Assembly: GCF_024171785.1 (NCBI RefSeq)
Contig: NZ_JAMTCK010000003.1
Span: 124,001 to 188,000 of the forward strand
Direction: 5' to 3'
DNA from: Goodfellowiella coeruleoviolacea
GTDB lineage: Bacteria; Actinomycetota; Actinomycetes; Mycobacteriales; Pseudonocardiaceae
DNA length: 64,000 nucleotides
Shown here: positions 19,372-28,236 of the stretch, in pieces
Layout: each line of letters opens with the position of its first letter
Numbering within the stretch: the first letter of the stretch is position 1
The notes under the pieces: model-generated
Database searches by the model: none
Told to the model about the DNA's origin: nothing
Seen by the model: the letters and a program-made list of their open reading frames with translations, nothing else
Made by a program: the position numbers and the translations under genes

Positions 19372-22300
19372 ATGGACACAGGGCTTGAGTTCGGGATTCT
19401 CGGGCCGCTTCTGGTGCTGCGCAACGGAAAGCCGCTGCTCGTCCGGGCCGGGCGGCAGCGCGCGCTGCTCGCCTCACTGCTGCTGCGGCCGAATGGAGTC
19501 GTCTCGGTGGACGAATTGGTCCAACGGGTGTGGGACGATCAGCCGCCCGCCAAAGTGCGCAACACCGTGCAAACATATGTGATGCGACTGCGTCAGACTT
19601 TGGGGTCGACGTCTGTCATTCACACCGCGCCCGATGGTTATCGGTTGGCTGCCGAGCCGAACACGGTTGACCTGCTGCGATTTGAAAAACTCGTGGTGAC
19701 CGGCAGCCGCGAGTTCGACACCGGCAACCTGGCCGCCGCCTCGACCGCGTTCGCCTCGGCCCTGGCGCTGTGGCGCGGTCCGGCACTGGCCGACATCCCC
19801 TCCGAGGTGCTGCACCGGGAGGAGGCGCCCCGGCTGGCCGAACGCCGGCTGCACGTGCTGGAGCGGCGGATCGACGCGGACCTGGCGCTGGGCCGGCACG
19901 CCGAGCTGATCGCCGAACTGACCGCGCTGACCGGCGAACACCCGCTGCGCGAGCGGTTCTGGGCGCAGCTGATGACCGCGCTGCACGGCGCCGGCCGGCA
20001 GGCCGACGCGCTGGCCGCCTACCACCGCATCGCCACCCGGCTGCGCGACGAGCTGGGCATCGACCCCGGCGAGGAACTGCGCGGGCTGCGCGACCGGCTG
20101 GCCCAGTCCGACCCGGTGCCGCCGGTCACGACACCGCGCCGGACCGGCTGGAACAACCAGGTCGTGCCGTCCCAGCTGCCGTCCGACATCGCCGACTTCG
20201 TCGGACGCGATGAGGTCGTCGACCTGATCGACGGGCTGTTGCGCGCCAAGGCCGGGGTGCCCGTGGTGACCGTGGCCGGGCCGCCCGGCGTGGGCAAGAC
20301 CGCGCTGGCCGTGCACGTGGCCCGCGGCCTGCGCGAGGTGTTCCCGGACGGTCAGCTGTACGTGAACCTGCGCGGCTACGCCCTGGGCCCGCCGCTGAGC
20401 ACCGCCGAGGTGCTGTCCCGGTTCCTGCGCGCGCTCGGCGTGCCACCCGAGGCCGTGCCGCTGGAGGCGGACGAGCAGGAGGCGCTGTACCGGTCGCTGC
20501 TGTCCGGGCACCGGGTGCTGGTGGTGCTGGACAACGCGGCCACCGCCGAGCAGATCCGGCCGCTGCTGCCCGGTGAACCCGGCTGCGCCGTGCTGGTGAC
20601 CAGCCGGGACACCCTGCGCGGCCTGGCGGTCAGCCACACCGCGGCCAACGTGCGGCTGGGCGTGCTCAACCCGTGCGAGGCCTACCAGCTGCTGGCCAAC
20701 ATGCTGGACCCGAGGCTGGTCGCCGCCGAACAGGCCGCGCTCGACGAGCTGGCCGCGCTGTGCACCCACCTGCCGCTGGCCCTGCGCATCGCCGCGGCCA
20801 ACCTGGCCGACCGCCAGGACGTCACCGCCGCCCAGTACGTGACCGAGCTGCGCGCCGGCAACCGACTGGCCGCGCTGTCCGTGGACGGCGACCCCAGGGC
20901 CGCGGTGCGCGCCGCGTTCGACCTGTCCTACGCGGCCCTGCACCCCGACCTGGCCCAGCTGTTCCGGCTGCTCAGCCTGATCCCGGGGGCCGAGTTCACC
21001 GCCGAGACCGCCGCCGCGCTGGACGCCCTGCCGGTGGCTGAGGCCCAGCGCCGGCTCACCCGGCTGGCCACCGCCAACCTGATCGACACGCCCGCGCCGG
21101 GCCGCTACGAGCTGCACGACCTGTTGCGGGAGTACGCCGCCGAGCGACTGGCCGCCGAGGACGACGCCGATCGGCCCACCCGCTCGTTCCGCCGGCTGGT
21201 CGACTTCAGCGTGCGCAGCGTGGACAACGCCGTGGTGGCCATGACCAGCACACTGCTGCGGCTGCCCCGGCCCGCGCCGCTGCCCGGCGTGACCGCGATG
21301 TCCTTCGCCACCAGCGGCGAGGCCCTGGACTGGCTGGACGCCGAGCGCAGCGGGCTGGTGGCCGTGGTGGAGCAGGCCGCGGACACCGACACGAACACCG
21401 GCACCGGCACCGACACGAACACGAACACCGACACCGGTCCCGGGTTGGGCGCGTGGCACCTGGCCGACGGGCTGCGCGGCTACTTCTACGCGCGCGGCAC
21501 CACCGTGGAGTGGCTGGCCGCGGGCAACGCCGGACTGCGCGCGGCCACGGCCGCCGGTGACGTGGCCGGCCAGGCGGCCATGTGGAACACCCTGGGCACG
21601 CTGTTCTGGTGCATCGGCCGGCACCGCGAGGCGCTGGAGCACTACCGCACCGCCGTGCCCCTGCTGGAGCAGGGCACCGAGGCGGCGGAGCGCACCCCCA
21701 CCCAGCCGGTCCGGCCCGCCGGCCAGGTCGCGGTGCCCGGCCAGGTCGAGCGCGACAGCCACTGGGAGGCGCTGGCCGCCACCCTGTCCAACATCGGCAG
21801 CGTGCACATCGACCTGGGCGAGCTGGAGCACGCCGTGCACCACCTGGAGCGCGCGCTGGCGATCACCAGGCGGATCGGCGCGGTGCAGCGGGAGGCCATC
21901 GCCCTGACCAACCTGGGCGGCGCCTACCTGCAGCTGGCCGAACTGGGGCAGGCGGTGTCGTGCTTCGAGCAGTCCATGGAGCTGGGCATGCGCAGCGGCG
22001 CGTGGATGACCCAGGCCAACGGCGTGCGCGGGCTGGCCGAGGCCTACGCCGAACTGGGCCAGCCGCACCGGGCGGCCGAGCACCAGCTGCGCGCCCGCCA
22101 GCTCTACCGGCTGGTCGGCGCGCGCAGCTTCGAGCACGCCACGTTCGAGGGCACCGCCGCGGTCAAGACCACCCTGCGCCGCTACGCCGAGGCGATCGCC
22201 GACGCGACCGAGGCCGTGGCCCAGTGCCAGGAGCTGGACAACCTCAAGGGCGAGTGCGACGGCCGCAACCAGCTCGGCTTCGCGCTGCGCGGCGCCGTCC

Positions 22301-22809
22301 GCTACGCCGAGGCCGCCGAGCACCACCGGACCGCGCTGCGCATCGGCGGCGAGACCAGCTACCCGTGGGGCGTGTGCATGGCCCTGCGCGGCCTGGCCGA
22401 GGTCAACCACGCGCTGGGCAACCGCGAGGACGCGTGGCGCGACGCCAAGCGCGCGCTGGGCGTGACCCGCGACTACGGCCTGCGGCTGGCCGAGGCGTCG
22501 GTGCTGCTGGTGCTGGGCCGGGTGCTGCTGGACTCCGGTGACGTGGCTGGCGCGCTGCACCACGCCGACCAGGTGATGCGGCTGACCGAGCGCACCGGGC
22601 AGCGCATCGCCAGGGCGCACGCCCTGGTGCTGCTCGCCGCGGCCCGGTCGGCCCGGGCCGGCGCCGGGGGCACCGGCACCGAACACTCCACAGTGGACGG
22701 TGCTGGCCCGGCAGAGGCGGACCTGCTGCGCCGGGCCCTGCGGATCTTCACCGAGGCGGGCCTGCCGGACGCGGCCGACGTGCGCGCCCTGCTCGGCCCG
22801 GACCGGTAG
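19372..22809 (+). CDS. AfsR/SARP family regulator with NB-ARC and TPR domains
   Basis: 1145 residues from an ATG preceded by GGGGGGAG. Residues about 1-95 are an OmpR-like DNA-binding domain, about 100-250 the bacterial transcriptional activation domain (DLLRFEKLV through GIDPGEELRGL). An NB-ARC ATPase follows with Walker A GPPGVGKT at about 303-310 and the downstream LVVLDN Walker B. TPR repeats fill about 700-1100, interrupted by a Thr/Asn/Asp/Gly low-complexity insert (nt about 21380-21440). This is the AfsR-type pleiotropic activator of secondary metabolism; no biosynthetic cluster is visible in the window. Divergent from the oligopeptide importer. Confidence 0.93.
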   Translation: MDTGLEFGILGPLLVLRNGKPLLVRAGRQRALLASLLLRPNGVVSVDELVQRVWDDQPPAKVRNTVQTYVMRLRQTLGSTSVIHTAPDGYRLAAEPNTVDLLRFEKLVVTGSREFDTGNLAAASTAFASALALWRGPALADIPSEVLHREEAPRLAERRLHVLERRIDADLALGRHAELIAELTALTGEHPLRERFWAQLMTALHGAGRQADALAAYHRIATRLRDELGIDPGEELRGLRDRLAQSDPVPPVTTPRRTGWNNQVVPSQLPSDIADFVGRDEVVDLIDGLLRAKAGVPVVTVAGPPGVGKTALAVHVARGLREVFPDGQLYVNLRGYALGPPLSTAEVLSRFLRALGVPPEAVPLEADEQEALYRSLLSGHRVLVVLDNAATAEQIRPLLPGEPGCAVLVTSRDTLRGLAVSHTAANVRLGVLNPCEAYQLLANMLDPRLVAAEQAALDELAALCTHLPLALRIAAANLADRQDVTAAQYVTELRAGNRLAALSVDGDPRAAVRAAFDLSYAALHPDLAQLFRLLSLIPGAEFTAETAAALDALPVAEAQRRLTRLATANLIDTPAPGRYELHDLLREYAAERLAAEDDADRPTRSFRRLVDFSVRSVDNAVVAMTSTLLRLPRPAPLPGVTAMSFATSGEALDWLDAERSGLVAVVEQAADTDTNTGTGTDTNTNTDTGPGLGAWHLADGLRGYFYARGTTVEWLAAGNAGLRAATAAGDVAGQAAMWNTLGTLFWCIGRHREALEHYRTAVPLLEQGTEAAERTPTQPVRPAGQVAVPGQVERDSHWEALAATLSNIGSVHIDLGELEHAVHHLERALAITRRIGAVQREAIALTNLGGAYLQLAELGQAVSCFEQSMELGMRSGAWMTQANGVRGLAEAYAELGQPHRAAEHQLRARQLYRLVGARSFEHATFEGTAAVKTTLRRYAEAIADATEAVAQCQELDNLKGECDGRNQLGFALRGAVRYAEAAEHHRTALRIGGETSYPWGVCMALRGLAEVNHALGNREDAWRDAKRALGVTRDYGLRLAEASVLLVLGRVLLDSGDVAGALHHADQVMRLTERTGQRIARAHALVLLAAARSARAGAGGTGTEHSTVDGAGPAEADLLRRALRIFTEAGLPDAADVRALLGPDR

Positions 22810-22834
22810 CGCGGCGGTGCGGCCCCGGCCGTGC

Positions 22835-23452
22835 TCAGCGGCGCGGCCCCGGCCAGGCCGCCAGGGCCAGCTCGGCGACCTCGGCCAGCTCCGCCGCTGA
22901 CGCGCCGTCGCGGGCGCGCTGCGACATGCCCTGCACGACCGTGGCGACGTAGTGGGCCAGGGCGCGGGGGTTGACGTCGGCGGGCAGCTCGCCGTCCTGG
23001 CGCGCCCGCTCCAGGCGTTCCTGGAGCACGCCCAGGTTGGTGTTGCGCAGCTCGCGCAGGAAGTCCGCCACCTCGGCGTCCTGCGGGCCGGTGTTGGTGG
23101 CGGCGGTGATGATCAGGCAGCCGCCCGGGTGGGCGGGGTCGGCGTAGTTGGCGGCCGCCTCCCGCAGGATGCGGGCGATCGCCCGGTGGGCGGTGGGTTC
23201 CTCGGCCAGGGCGACACCGACGAACCCGGCGTTGGGGGAGCGCGCGTAGTCGGCCACCACTTCGCGGAACAGGGACCGCTTGTCGCCGAAGGCCGCGTAC
23301 AGGCTGCCCGGCCGGATCCCCATCGCCTCGGTCAGCTCGCCGATGGAGGTGGCGGCGTAGCCGCGCTCCCAGAACAGCCGGGTGGCCGCCGCCAGCGCCG
23401 CGCCCCGGTCGAACGTGCGCGGCCGGCCGCGCCTGCCAGCTGTCTCGGTCAC
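22835..23452 (-). CDS. TetR/AcrR family transcriptional regulator
   Basis: 205 residues. N-terminal RPRTFDRGAALAAATRLFWERGY and the helix-turn-helix TSIGELTEAMGIRPGSLYAAF are typical; the C-terminal half resembles TetR_C_16-like effector domains. Divergent from the SDR gene with an 83-base spacer carrying inverted repeats, so the SDR is the probable target. Confidence 0.92.
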   Translation of the reverse strand: MTETAGRRGRPRTFDRGAALAAATRLFWERGYAATSIGELTEAMGIRPGSLYAAFGDKRSLFREVVADYARSPNAGFVGVALAEEPTAHRAIARILREAAANYADPAHPGGCLIITAATNTGPQDAEVADFLRELRNTNLGVLQERLERARQDGELPADVNPRALAHYVATVVQGMSQRARDGASAAELAEVAELALAAWPGPRR

Positions 23453-23460
23453 CCCGCAAT

Positions 23461-23507
23461 TTTAGAGCGAACACTCAACAAGTTGTGCTACGGTCCTTTC
23501 TTGAGTG
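23461..23507. promoter_or_regulatory. TetR operator candidates in the TetR/SDR spacer
   Basis: TTTAGAG-CGAA-CACTCAA (23461-23478) is an imperfect palindrome, and CACTCAA (23472-23478) pairs exactly with TTGAGTG (23501-23507). Both lie in the divergent promoter region, overlapping likely promoter elements of both genes. Operator role is inferred. Confidence 0.5.
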
Positions 23508-23535
23508 ATCGACCAACAAATGGAGGGTGATCGAC

Positions 23536-24303
23536 ATGGGTGCACTGGACGGCAAGGTCGCGCTGGTGACCGGCGGCAGCCGGGGGATCGGCCGGGCCAT
23601 CACCGAACGGCTGGCCCGGGACGGTGCCGTGGTCGCGGTCGCGTACGCCCGGGACCGGGCCGCGGCGGACGAGGTCGTCACGCGGGTGCGGGACACCGGC
23701 GGCCGGGCCTTCGCGATCCAGGCGGAGTTGGGCGTGCCCGGGGACGCCGCCCGGCTCTGGGCGGCCTTCGACGCGCAGGTCGAGGCGCACGCGCCCGGCG
23801 GCGGCGTCGACATCATCGTCAACAACGCGGGCATCGGCTGCGACCGCGACCTGGCCTCGCTCACCGAGGCCGAGTTCGACCAGGTCTTCGCGGTGAACGT
23901 GCGCGCGCCGTTCTTCATCGTCCAGCACGGGCTGAAGCGGCTGCGCGACGGCGGGCGGATCATCAACATCTCCAGCGGCGCCGCCCGCCTCGCCATGCCG
24001 AACGGCATCGCCTACGGCTCCACCAAGGGCGCGCTGGACACCTTCACCCTCAACCTCGCCAAGGAGCTGGGCGCGCGGGGCATCACCGCCAACTCGGTGG
24101 CCCCCGGGATCATCGACACCGACATCAACGCCGGGTGGCTGCGCGACAACCCGGAGGCGCAGGCCAACGCGGGCGCGCTGGCCGCGCTCGGCCGGGTCGG
24201 CCAGCCCGAGGACGTGGCCGACATCGTGGCGTTCCTCGCCTCGGACGACGCGCGCTGGGTGACCGGTCGGGTGGTCGACGCGACCGGTGGCTCGGGGCTG
24301 TGA
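23536..24303 (+). CDS. SDR family oxidoreductase
   Basis: 255 residues. NAD(P)-binding TGGSRGIG at residues 10-17, NNAG in the middle, and catalytic Ser with the YGSTK (Tyr-x-x-x-Lys) pair are intact. An in-frame GTG at 23527 is an alternative, but the ATG at 23536 is better spaced from GGAGG (23522-23526). It is probably a 3-oxoacyl-ACP-reductase-like dehydrogenase induced through the divergent TetR regulator. Substrate cannot be read from sequence. Confidence 0.93.
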   Translation: MGALDGKVALVTGGSRGIGRAITERLARDGAVVAVAYARDRAAADEVVTRVRDTGGRAFAIQAELGVPGDAARLWAAFDAQVEAHAPGGGVDIIVNNAGIGCDRDLASLTEAEFDQVFAVNVRAPFFIVQHGLKRLRDGGRIINISSGAARLAMPNGIAYGSTKGALDTFTLNLAKELGARGITANSVAPGIIDTDINAGWLRDNPEAQANAGALAALGRVGQPEDVADIVAFLASDDARWVTGRVVDATGGSGL

Positions 24304-24446
24304 CCGCCCGGGCGGGGGCGTGGCTCGGGGGCGTTGCCGAGCCCGCCGCCGGCCACCGCTCGTGACCGGTCCCGGTGCGCGATCGCCGGCATCGACCGCT
24401 GAGCCGCCGGGCCCGGGACTGACCCCGGGTCACCCCGTGGACAGGT

Positions 24447-24466
24447 CTGTATACACGCGAATACAG
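24447..24466. promoter_or_regulatory. Palindrome upstream of the TcuA-like gene
   Basis: CTGTAT (24447-24452) and ATACAG (24461-24466) form a perfect inverted repeat with an 8-base spacer. The half-site resembles the palindrome in front of the GntR gene downstream (GCATAC/GTATGC). It probably is the GntR operator controlling the dehydrogenase. Confidence 0.5.
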
Positions 24467-24520
24467 TCGTGCGCGAAACGGGCGACCCGGGCGGTCCAGG
24501 GCAGTGGAGAAGGGGCAGAC

Positions 24521-26008
24521 GTGACGGACTTCGACGTGATCGTGGTGGGTGGCGGCAACGCCGGGTTCTGCGCGGCCGAGTCGGCCGCCGAGCACGGCGC
24601 CCGGGTGCTGCTGTTGGAGAAGGCCCCCGAGGCGGAGGCCGGCGGCAACTCCTACTACACCGCCGGCGCGTTCCGCGTCGCGTTCGAGTCCGTCGCCGAG
24701 TTCCGCGACCTGCTCGACCCGGACACCACCGACCGGCTGGACCGCACCGTGGTGCCGGCCTACCCGGCGAGCGCGTTCGAGGCGGACATGCGGCGGGTCA
24801 CCGACGACCGCTGCGACCCGGTGCTGACCCGGGTGCTCGTCTCCCGCTCCGCCGACACCGTGCGCTGGCTGGCCGGCAACGGCATCCGGTGGCGGCTGAT
24901 GTACGAGCGGCAGGCCTACGAGTCCAACGGGTCGTGGGTGTTCTTCGGCGGCCTGTTCCTGGGCACCGTGGACGGCGGCAAGGGCCTGATCGCCCAGCAC
25001 ACCCGGGCCGCGCGGGACGCGGGCGTGCGGATCCGCTACGGCGCCGAGGTGGTCGGGCTGGAGCTGGCCGACCCGGCGGTGCGCGGCGTGCGCTACCGGA
25101 CGGCCGACGGCACCGAACACGTGGTCACGGCCGGCGCGCTGGTGCTCACCGCCGGCGGCTTCGAGGCCGACCCGGACCGCCGCGAGCGCTACCTCGGCCC
25201 CGGCTGGGGCCAGGCCTACGTGCGCGGCTGCGCCACCAACACCGGTGAGGTGCTGGACCTGGCGCTGGCCGCGGGCGCGGCCCGGCACGGCGACTGGTCC
25301 TCGTGCCACAGCGTGGCCTGGGACGCCGGCGCGGACCGGGCGGCCGGCAACCGGGAGCTGACCAACCAGCTCACCCGGCAGAGCTACCCCATCGGCATCG
25401 TGGTCAACGAGAACGGCCAGCGGTTCCTGGACGAGGGCGCGGACTTCCGCAACTACACCTACGCCAAGTACGGCCGGGAGATCCTGCGCCAGCCGAACGG
25501 GCGGGCGTTCCAGCTGTTCGACGCCAAGACCCGGCCGCTGCTGCGCACCGAGGAGTACGACTCCCGGCCGATCAGCGAGGCCGTCGCGGACAGCCTGCCG
25601 GAGCTGGCCGCCAAGCTCGGCATCGACCCGGACGGTCTGGTTCGGACGGTCACCGAGTTCAACGGCTCCATTGTGGACGTTCCGTTCGACCCGGCGGTCA
25701 AGGACGGCCGCGCGGCCCGGGTGGACCCGCCCAAGTCCAACTGGGCGCAGGCCCTGGACACCCCGCCCTACTACGGCTACGCCGTGGGCTGCGGCATCAC
25801 CTTCACCTTCGGCGGGGTGCGCATCGACGAGTCGGCCGCGGTGCTCGACGAGAGCGGTACGCGCATCGCCGGCCTGTACGCGGCCGGCGAGCTGGCCGGC
25901 GGGCTGTTCTCCGGCAACTACCCGGGTGGCACCGGGCTGACCGCGGGCGCGGTGTTCGGCCGGCTCGCCGGCGAGCACGCCGCCAGGCACGCGCGCGCGT
26001 CGGCGTGA
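24521..26008 (+). CDS. tcuA: FAD-dependent tricarballylate dehydrogenase-like flavoprotein
   Basis: 495 residues from a GTG with GGAGA upstream; the longer frame enters the SDR gene. The N-terminal GGGNAGFCAAESAAEHGA dinucleotide motif and the fumarate reductase/succinate dehydrogenase flavoprotein fold are clear, with the C-terminal ELAGGLFSGNYPGGTGL segment characteristic of TcuA. TcuA oxidises tricarballylate to cis-aconitate. No TcuB iron-sulfur/haem partner is adjacent, so a different acceptor or substrate is possible. A GntR regulator follows, and palindromes precede both genes. Confidence 0.82.
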   Translation: MTDFDVIVVGGGNAGFCAAESAAEHGARVLLLEKAPEAEAGGNSYYTAGAFRVAFESVAEFRDLLDPDTTDRLDRTVVPAYPASAFEADMRRVTDDRCDPVLTRVLVSRSADTVRWLAGNGIRWRLMYERQAYESNGSWVFFGGLFLGTVDGGKGLIAQHTRAARDAGVRIRYGAEVVGLELADPAVRGVRYRTADGTEHVVTAGALVLTAGGFEADPDRRERYLGPGWGQAYVRGCATNTGEVLDLALAAGAARHGDWSSCHSVAWDAGADRAAGNRELTNQLTRQSYPIGIVVNENGQRFLDEGADFRNYTYAKYGREILRQPNGRAFQLFDAKTRPLLRTEEYDSRPISEAVADSLPELAAKLGIDPDGLVRTVTEFNGSIVDVPFDPAVKDGRAARVDPPKSNWAQALDTPPYYGYAVGCGITFTFGGVRIDESAAVLDESGTRIAGLYAAGELAGGLFSGNYPGGTGLTAGAVFGRLAGEHAARHARASA

Positions 26009-26069
26009 GCGACAGCTAACCGCGCGCCGCGGGTGAACGGCGGTCACCGCGGGGCCTGATGCCCAGGGC

Positions 26070-26190
26070 GGTGACCGCGACGAGGGCGGTGGCACGTGCG
26101 ACGAGTACGCGCTCACCGACATGGGCCGCGACCTGCTCCCGGTCGTCCTCGGCCTGGCGCCGGCCGCCGACCGCCACCTGATCCGCCACA
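26070..26190 (+). pseudogene. Remnant of an HxlR-type regulator
   Basis: Frame 26070 onward reads DEYALTDMGRDLLPVVLGL, then AADRHL, which matches the C-terminal third of HxlR proteins (EYxLTxKGRDLLPVLLAL). No winged-helix N-terminal part or start codon is present upstream. It looks like a decayed gene fragment between the TcuA-like gene and the GntR operator. Confidence 0.5.
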
Positions 26191-26241
26191 CCAGCCCCCG
26201 GCCCGGTTCCACCCGGGCGCGCGGCGCCGGGCGACTGGAGT

Positions 26242-26257
26242 GCATACGACGGTATGC
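26242..26257. promoter_or_regulatory. Palindrome upstream of the GntR gene
   Basis: GCATAC (26242-26247) and GTATGC (26252-26257), perfect inverted repeat with a 4-base GACG spacer, about 100 bases before the GntR start. A likely autoregulatory operator, related to the site at 24447-24466. Confidence 0.5.
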
Positions 26258-26355
26258 TGAGGCGTTCGCACCTGACCCGGTCAGGTGAACGGCGCCGTTC
26301 GGCGGACCCTTGCCCGGCGGACGGTGGTTCGGCAGACCGTGGAGGCGGGGAATCG

Positions 26356-26988
26356 GTGCAGGCCGAGGTCTATGACCGGTTGCGGGCGGAGATCGTCGCC
26401 GGCGAGTTCGACGCGGGCGCGCCCCTGCTGGAGCTGGTGCTGGCCGAGCGCTACGGCACCAGCCGCACCCCGGTCCGGGAGGCGCTGCGCCGGCTGGAGC
26501 AGGACGGCCTGGTCGAGCGCGGGGAGCGGGGCATGCGGGTGCGCACCCGCAGCCCCGAGGAGATCCTGGAGATCTACGAGGTGCGCATCGCGCTGGAGGC
26601 CACGGCGGCCAGCGCCGCCGCCGAGCGGCGCACCGAGTTCGACCTGATCCGCATCCGCAGCGCCATGGCCACCATGGCGGCCACGCCCACCACCGACCCC
26701 CGGGCCATGGCCGCCACCAACCGCGCGGTGCACGAGGCCATCTGGGCGGCCAGCCACAACGGCACCGTCGTGGACCTGCTCACCCGGCTGAACAACCACC
26801 TCACCCGCTACCCCGCCACCACCCTGGCGGCCGAGGGCCGCTGGGTCGAGGCGCAGCGCGAGCACGCGGAGATCCTCGCCGCCATCGAGGCCCGCGACCG
26901 GGACCGGGCCGCCGAGCGCGCCCGCGCGCACATGACCAGGGCCAGGGACCTGCGCCTGGCCATCTACCGCGCCGAACTCGGCGGCTGA
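26356..26988 (+). CDS. GntR family regulator, FCD subfamily
   Basis: 210 residues from a GTG with GGAGG 10 bases upstream; the ATG at 26254 would start inside the operator region. The N-terminal winged helix (YGTSRTPVREALRRLEQDGLV) and the FCD effector domain with metal-binding His candidates in the RAVHEAIW, REHAEIL and RAHMTRA segments are seen. FCD members sense carboxylates, which fits control of the TcuA-like dehydrogenase upstream. Confidence 0.92.
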   Translation: MQAEVYDRLRAEIVAGEFDAGAPLLELVLAERYGTSRTPVREALRRLEQDGLVERGERGMRVRTRSPEEILEIYEVRIALEATAASAAAERRTEFDLIRIRSAMATMAATPTTDPRAMAATNRAVHEAIWAASHNGTVVDLLTRLNNHLTRYPATTLAAEGRWVEAQREHAEILAAIEARDRDRAAERARAHMTRARDLRLAIYRAELGG

Positions 26989-27169
26989 CCCGGCCACCCG
27001 GGCGAGGCCGTGAACCCAGCCAGCGCACCACCCGATCGAGCCGCTGATCACCCTTCGTGGTCGCGTCGGTGGACTGAATCGCTCACCCGAGTGGTGGCAT
27101 GGTCTCCATCGAGTGGATCAACACCAATGGGGTAGATCGGACCAACCGGGTGACGCCAGCCTGTGTGCC

Positions 27170-27460
27170 ATGACGAGGAATACGAACACCAGGTCCACGC
27201 TGGCCCACCTCAGCCGCCTCGGCGGCGCACTGCTGATCGCCGCGGGCGCGCTGGTGGTGACCAGCACGGCCGCCCAGGCCGACCCGGAGGACTGCGTCGA
27301 CTACGCGGTCGCGGCGGGCGCGGCCGAGGAGACCGCCGAGATCGCCTGCGGCGCGGAGATCCCCGGGATGTGCGAGCAGATCCTCGGCTGGGCCTACCCG
27401 GGCCAGGCGTGGGCGACCGAGGCGTGCGCGCTGGCCGTCGAGGACGGCATCGAGGACTGA
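27170..27460 (+). CDS. Small secreted protein of unknown family
   Basis: 96 residues. A signal peptide is clear (basic N-terminus, GGALLIAAGALVV core, AQA-D cleavage near residue 34). The mature part is about 60 residues, acidic, with four Cys residues (CVDY, CGAE, MCEQ, ACAL) that could form two disulfides. Upstream in-frame starts exist but would disrupt the signal. It converges with the kinase gene at 27462 with no gap. Function unknown. Confidence 0.6.
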   Translation: MTRNTNTRSTLAHLSRLGGALLIAAGALVVTSTAAQADPEDCVDYAVAAGAAEETAEIACGAEIPGMCEQILGWAYPGQAWATEACALAVEDGIED

Positions 27461-27461
27461 G

Positions 27462-28214
27462 TCAGTCCACCCCGGTGGACGCGCCCCGGTCCCGGGGGAC
27501 CAGCCGCAGGTCGGCCCGGTCCGGGGTGCGGTCCACCGCGAACCAGCCGCGTTCGAACTCCTGCCAGCGGCGCAGGTGCTCCCGCGAGTTCTCCCCATCC
27601 CTGGCCACGGCCCGGGCCAGCCGCAGGTCCGGATCGGCCAGCTCCACCCACACGCTGCGGCTCAGCAGCGCCGCACCGGCCGCCCGTGCCGCGGACACCC
27701 CCTCGATGACCAGCACCCGGGGCACGGGCACGGCCACCCACTCGCCCAGCCGGGGCAGGCCACCCGGCCACTCCACCCGCTGGTAGCGACCCGGCCGTCC
27801 GGCCGCGAGCGGGCGCAGCACCCCGTTCACCAGGCGCGGCCACCACGCCACGGGATCGTCCCAGGTGGCGAAGTGGTCGGTGGGCACCAGCACGGTCGCG
27901 ACCGCCCGGCCGCGCAGTTCCGCGGCGACCAGGCCGGCCAGCGTCGACTTGCCCGACCCGGACGGCCCGTCCACGGCCAGCACCCGCACCCGACCGAGCC
28001 GGGCCGGCGCGGCCAGCACCGCGTCCGCCACCAACCCGACCACGTCAACCGGCACGGCCGCGTCACCCGACTCCGCCGGGGCAACCGATCCGGTCACGGC
28101 AACCGACCCGGCCGGCTCGCCGTGGCTGCCAGCCACCAGCCAGGCGTGCCGAGGACCCGGCGGGCAGTCGGCCGCGCCGGTGCGCACGCTCATCGGGTCC
28201 GGGTCCACCAGCAC
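27462..28214 (-). CDS. Uridine kinase-like P-loop NTPase
   Basis: 250 residues from GTG at 28214 (ATG at 28193 is an alternative). Walker A GPSGSGKST near residue 83, a PTDHF segment like the substrate-binding PxDxF of uridine kinases, and VLVIEGVSA. The N-terminal 60 residues are a poorly conserved extension. It lies 22 bases after recR on the same strand and could be cotranscribed with it. Confidence 0.85.
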   Translation of the reverse strand: MLVDPDPMSVRTGAADCPPGPRHAWLVAGSHGEPAGSVAVTGSVAPAESGDAAVPVDVVGLVADAVLAAPARLGRVRVLAVDGPSGSGKSTLAGLVAAELRGRAVATVLVPTDHFATWDDPVAWWPRLVNGVLRPLAAGRPGRYQRVEWPGGLPRLGEWVAVPVPRVLVIEGVSAARAAGAALLSRSVWVELADPDLRLARAVARDGENSREHLRRWQEFERGWFAVDRTPDRADLRLVPRDRGASTGVD

Positions 28215-28236
28215 CGGGTGCTGCCGCCGCCCAGCC

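Noticed and set aside
19474-22686. 1070-codon minus-strand open frame
   Set aside because: Antisense shadow of the AfsR-type gene; His/Gln/Gly-rich with no motifs.
24125-26245. 706-codon minus-strand open frame
   Set aside because: Antisense of the TcuA-like gene; Arg/Gly/Val-rich with no family match.
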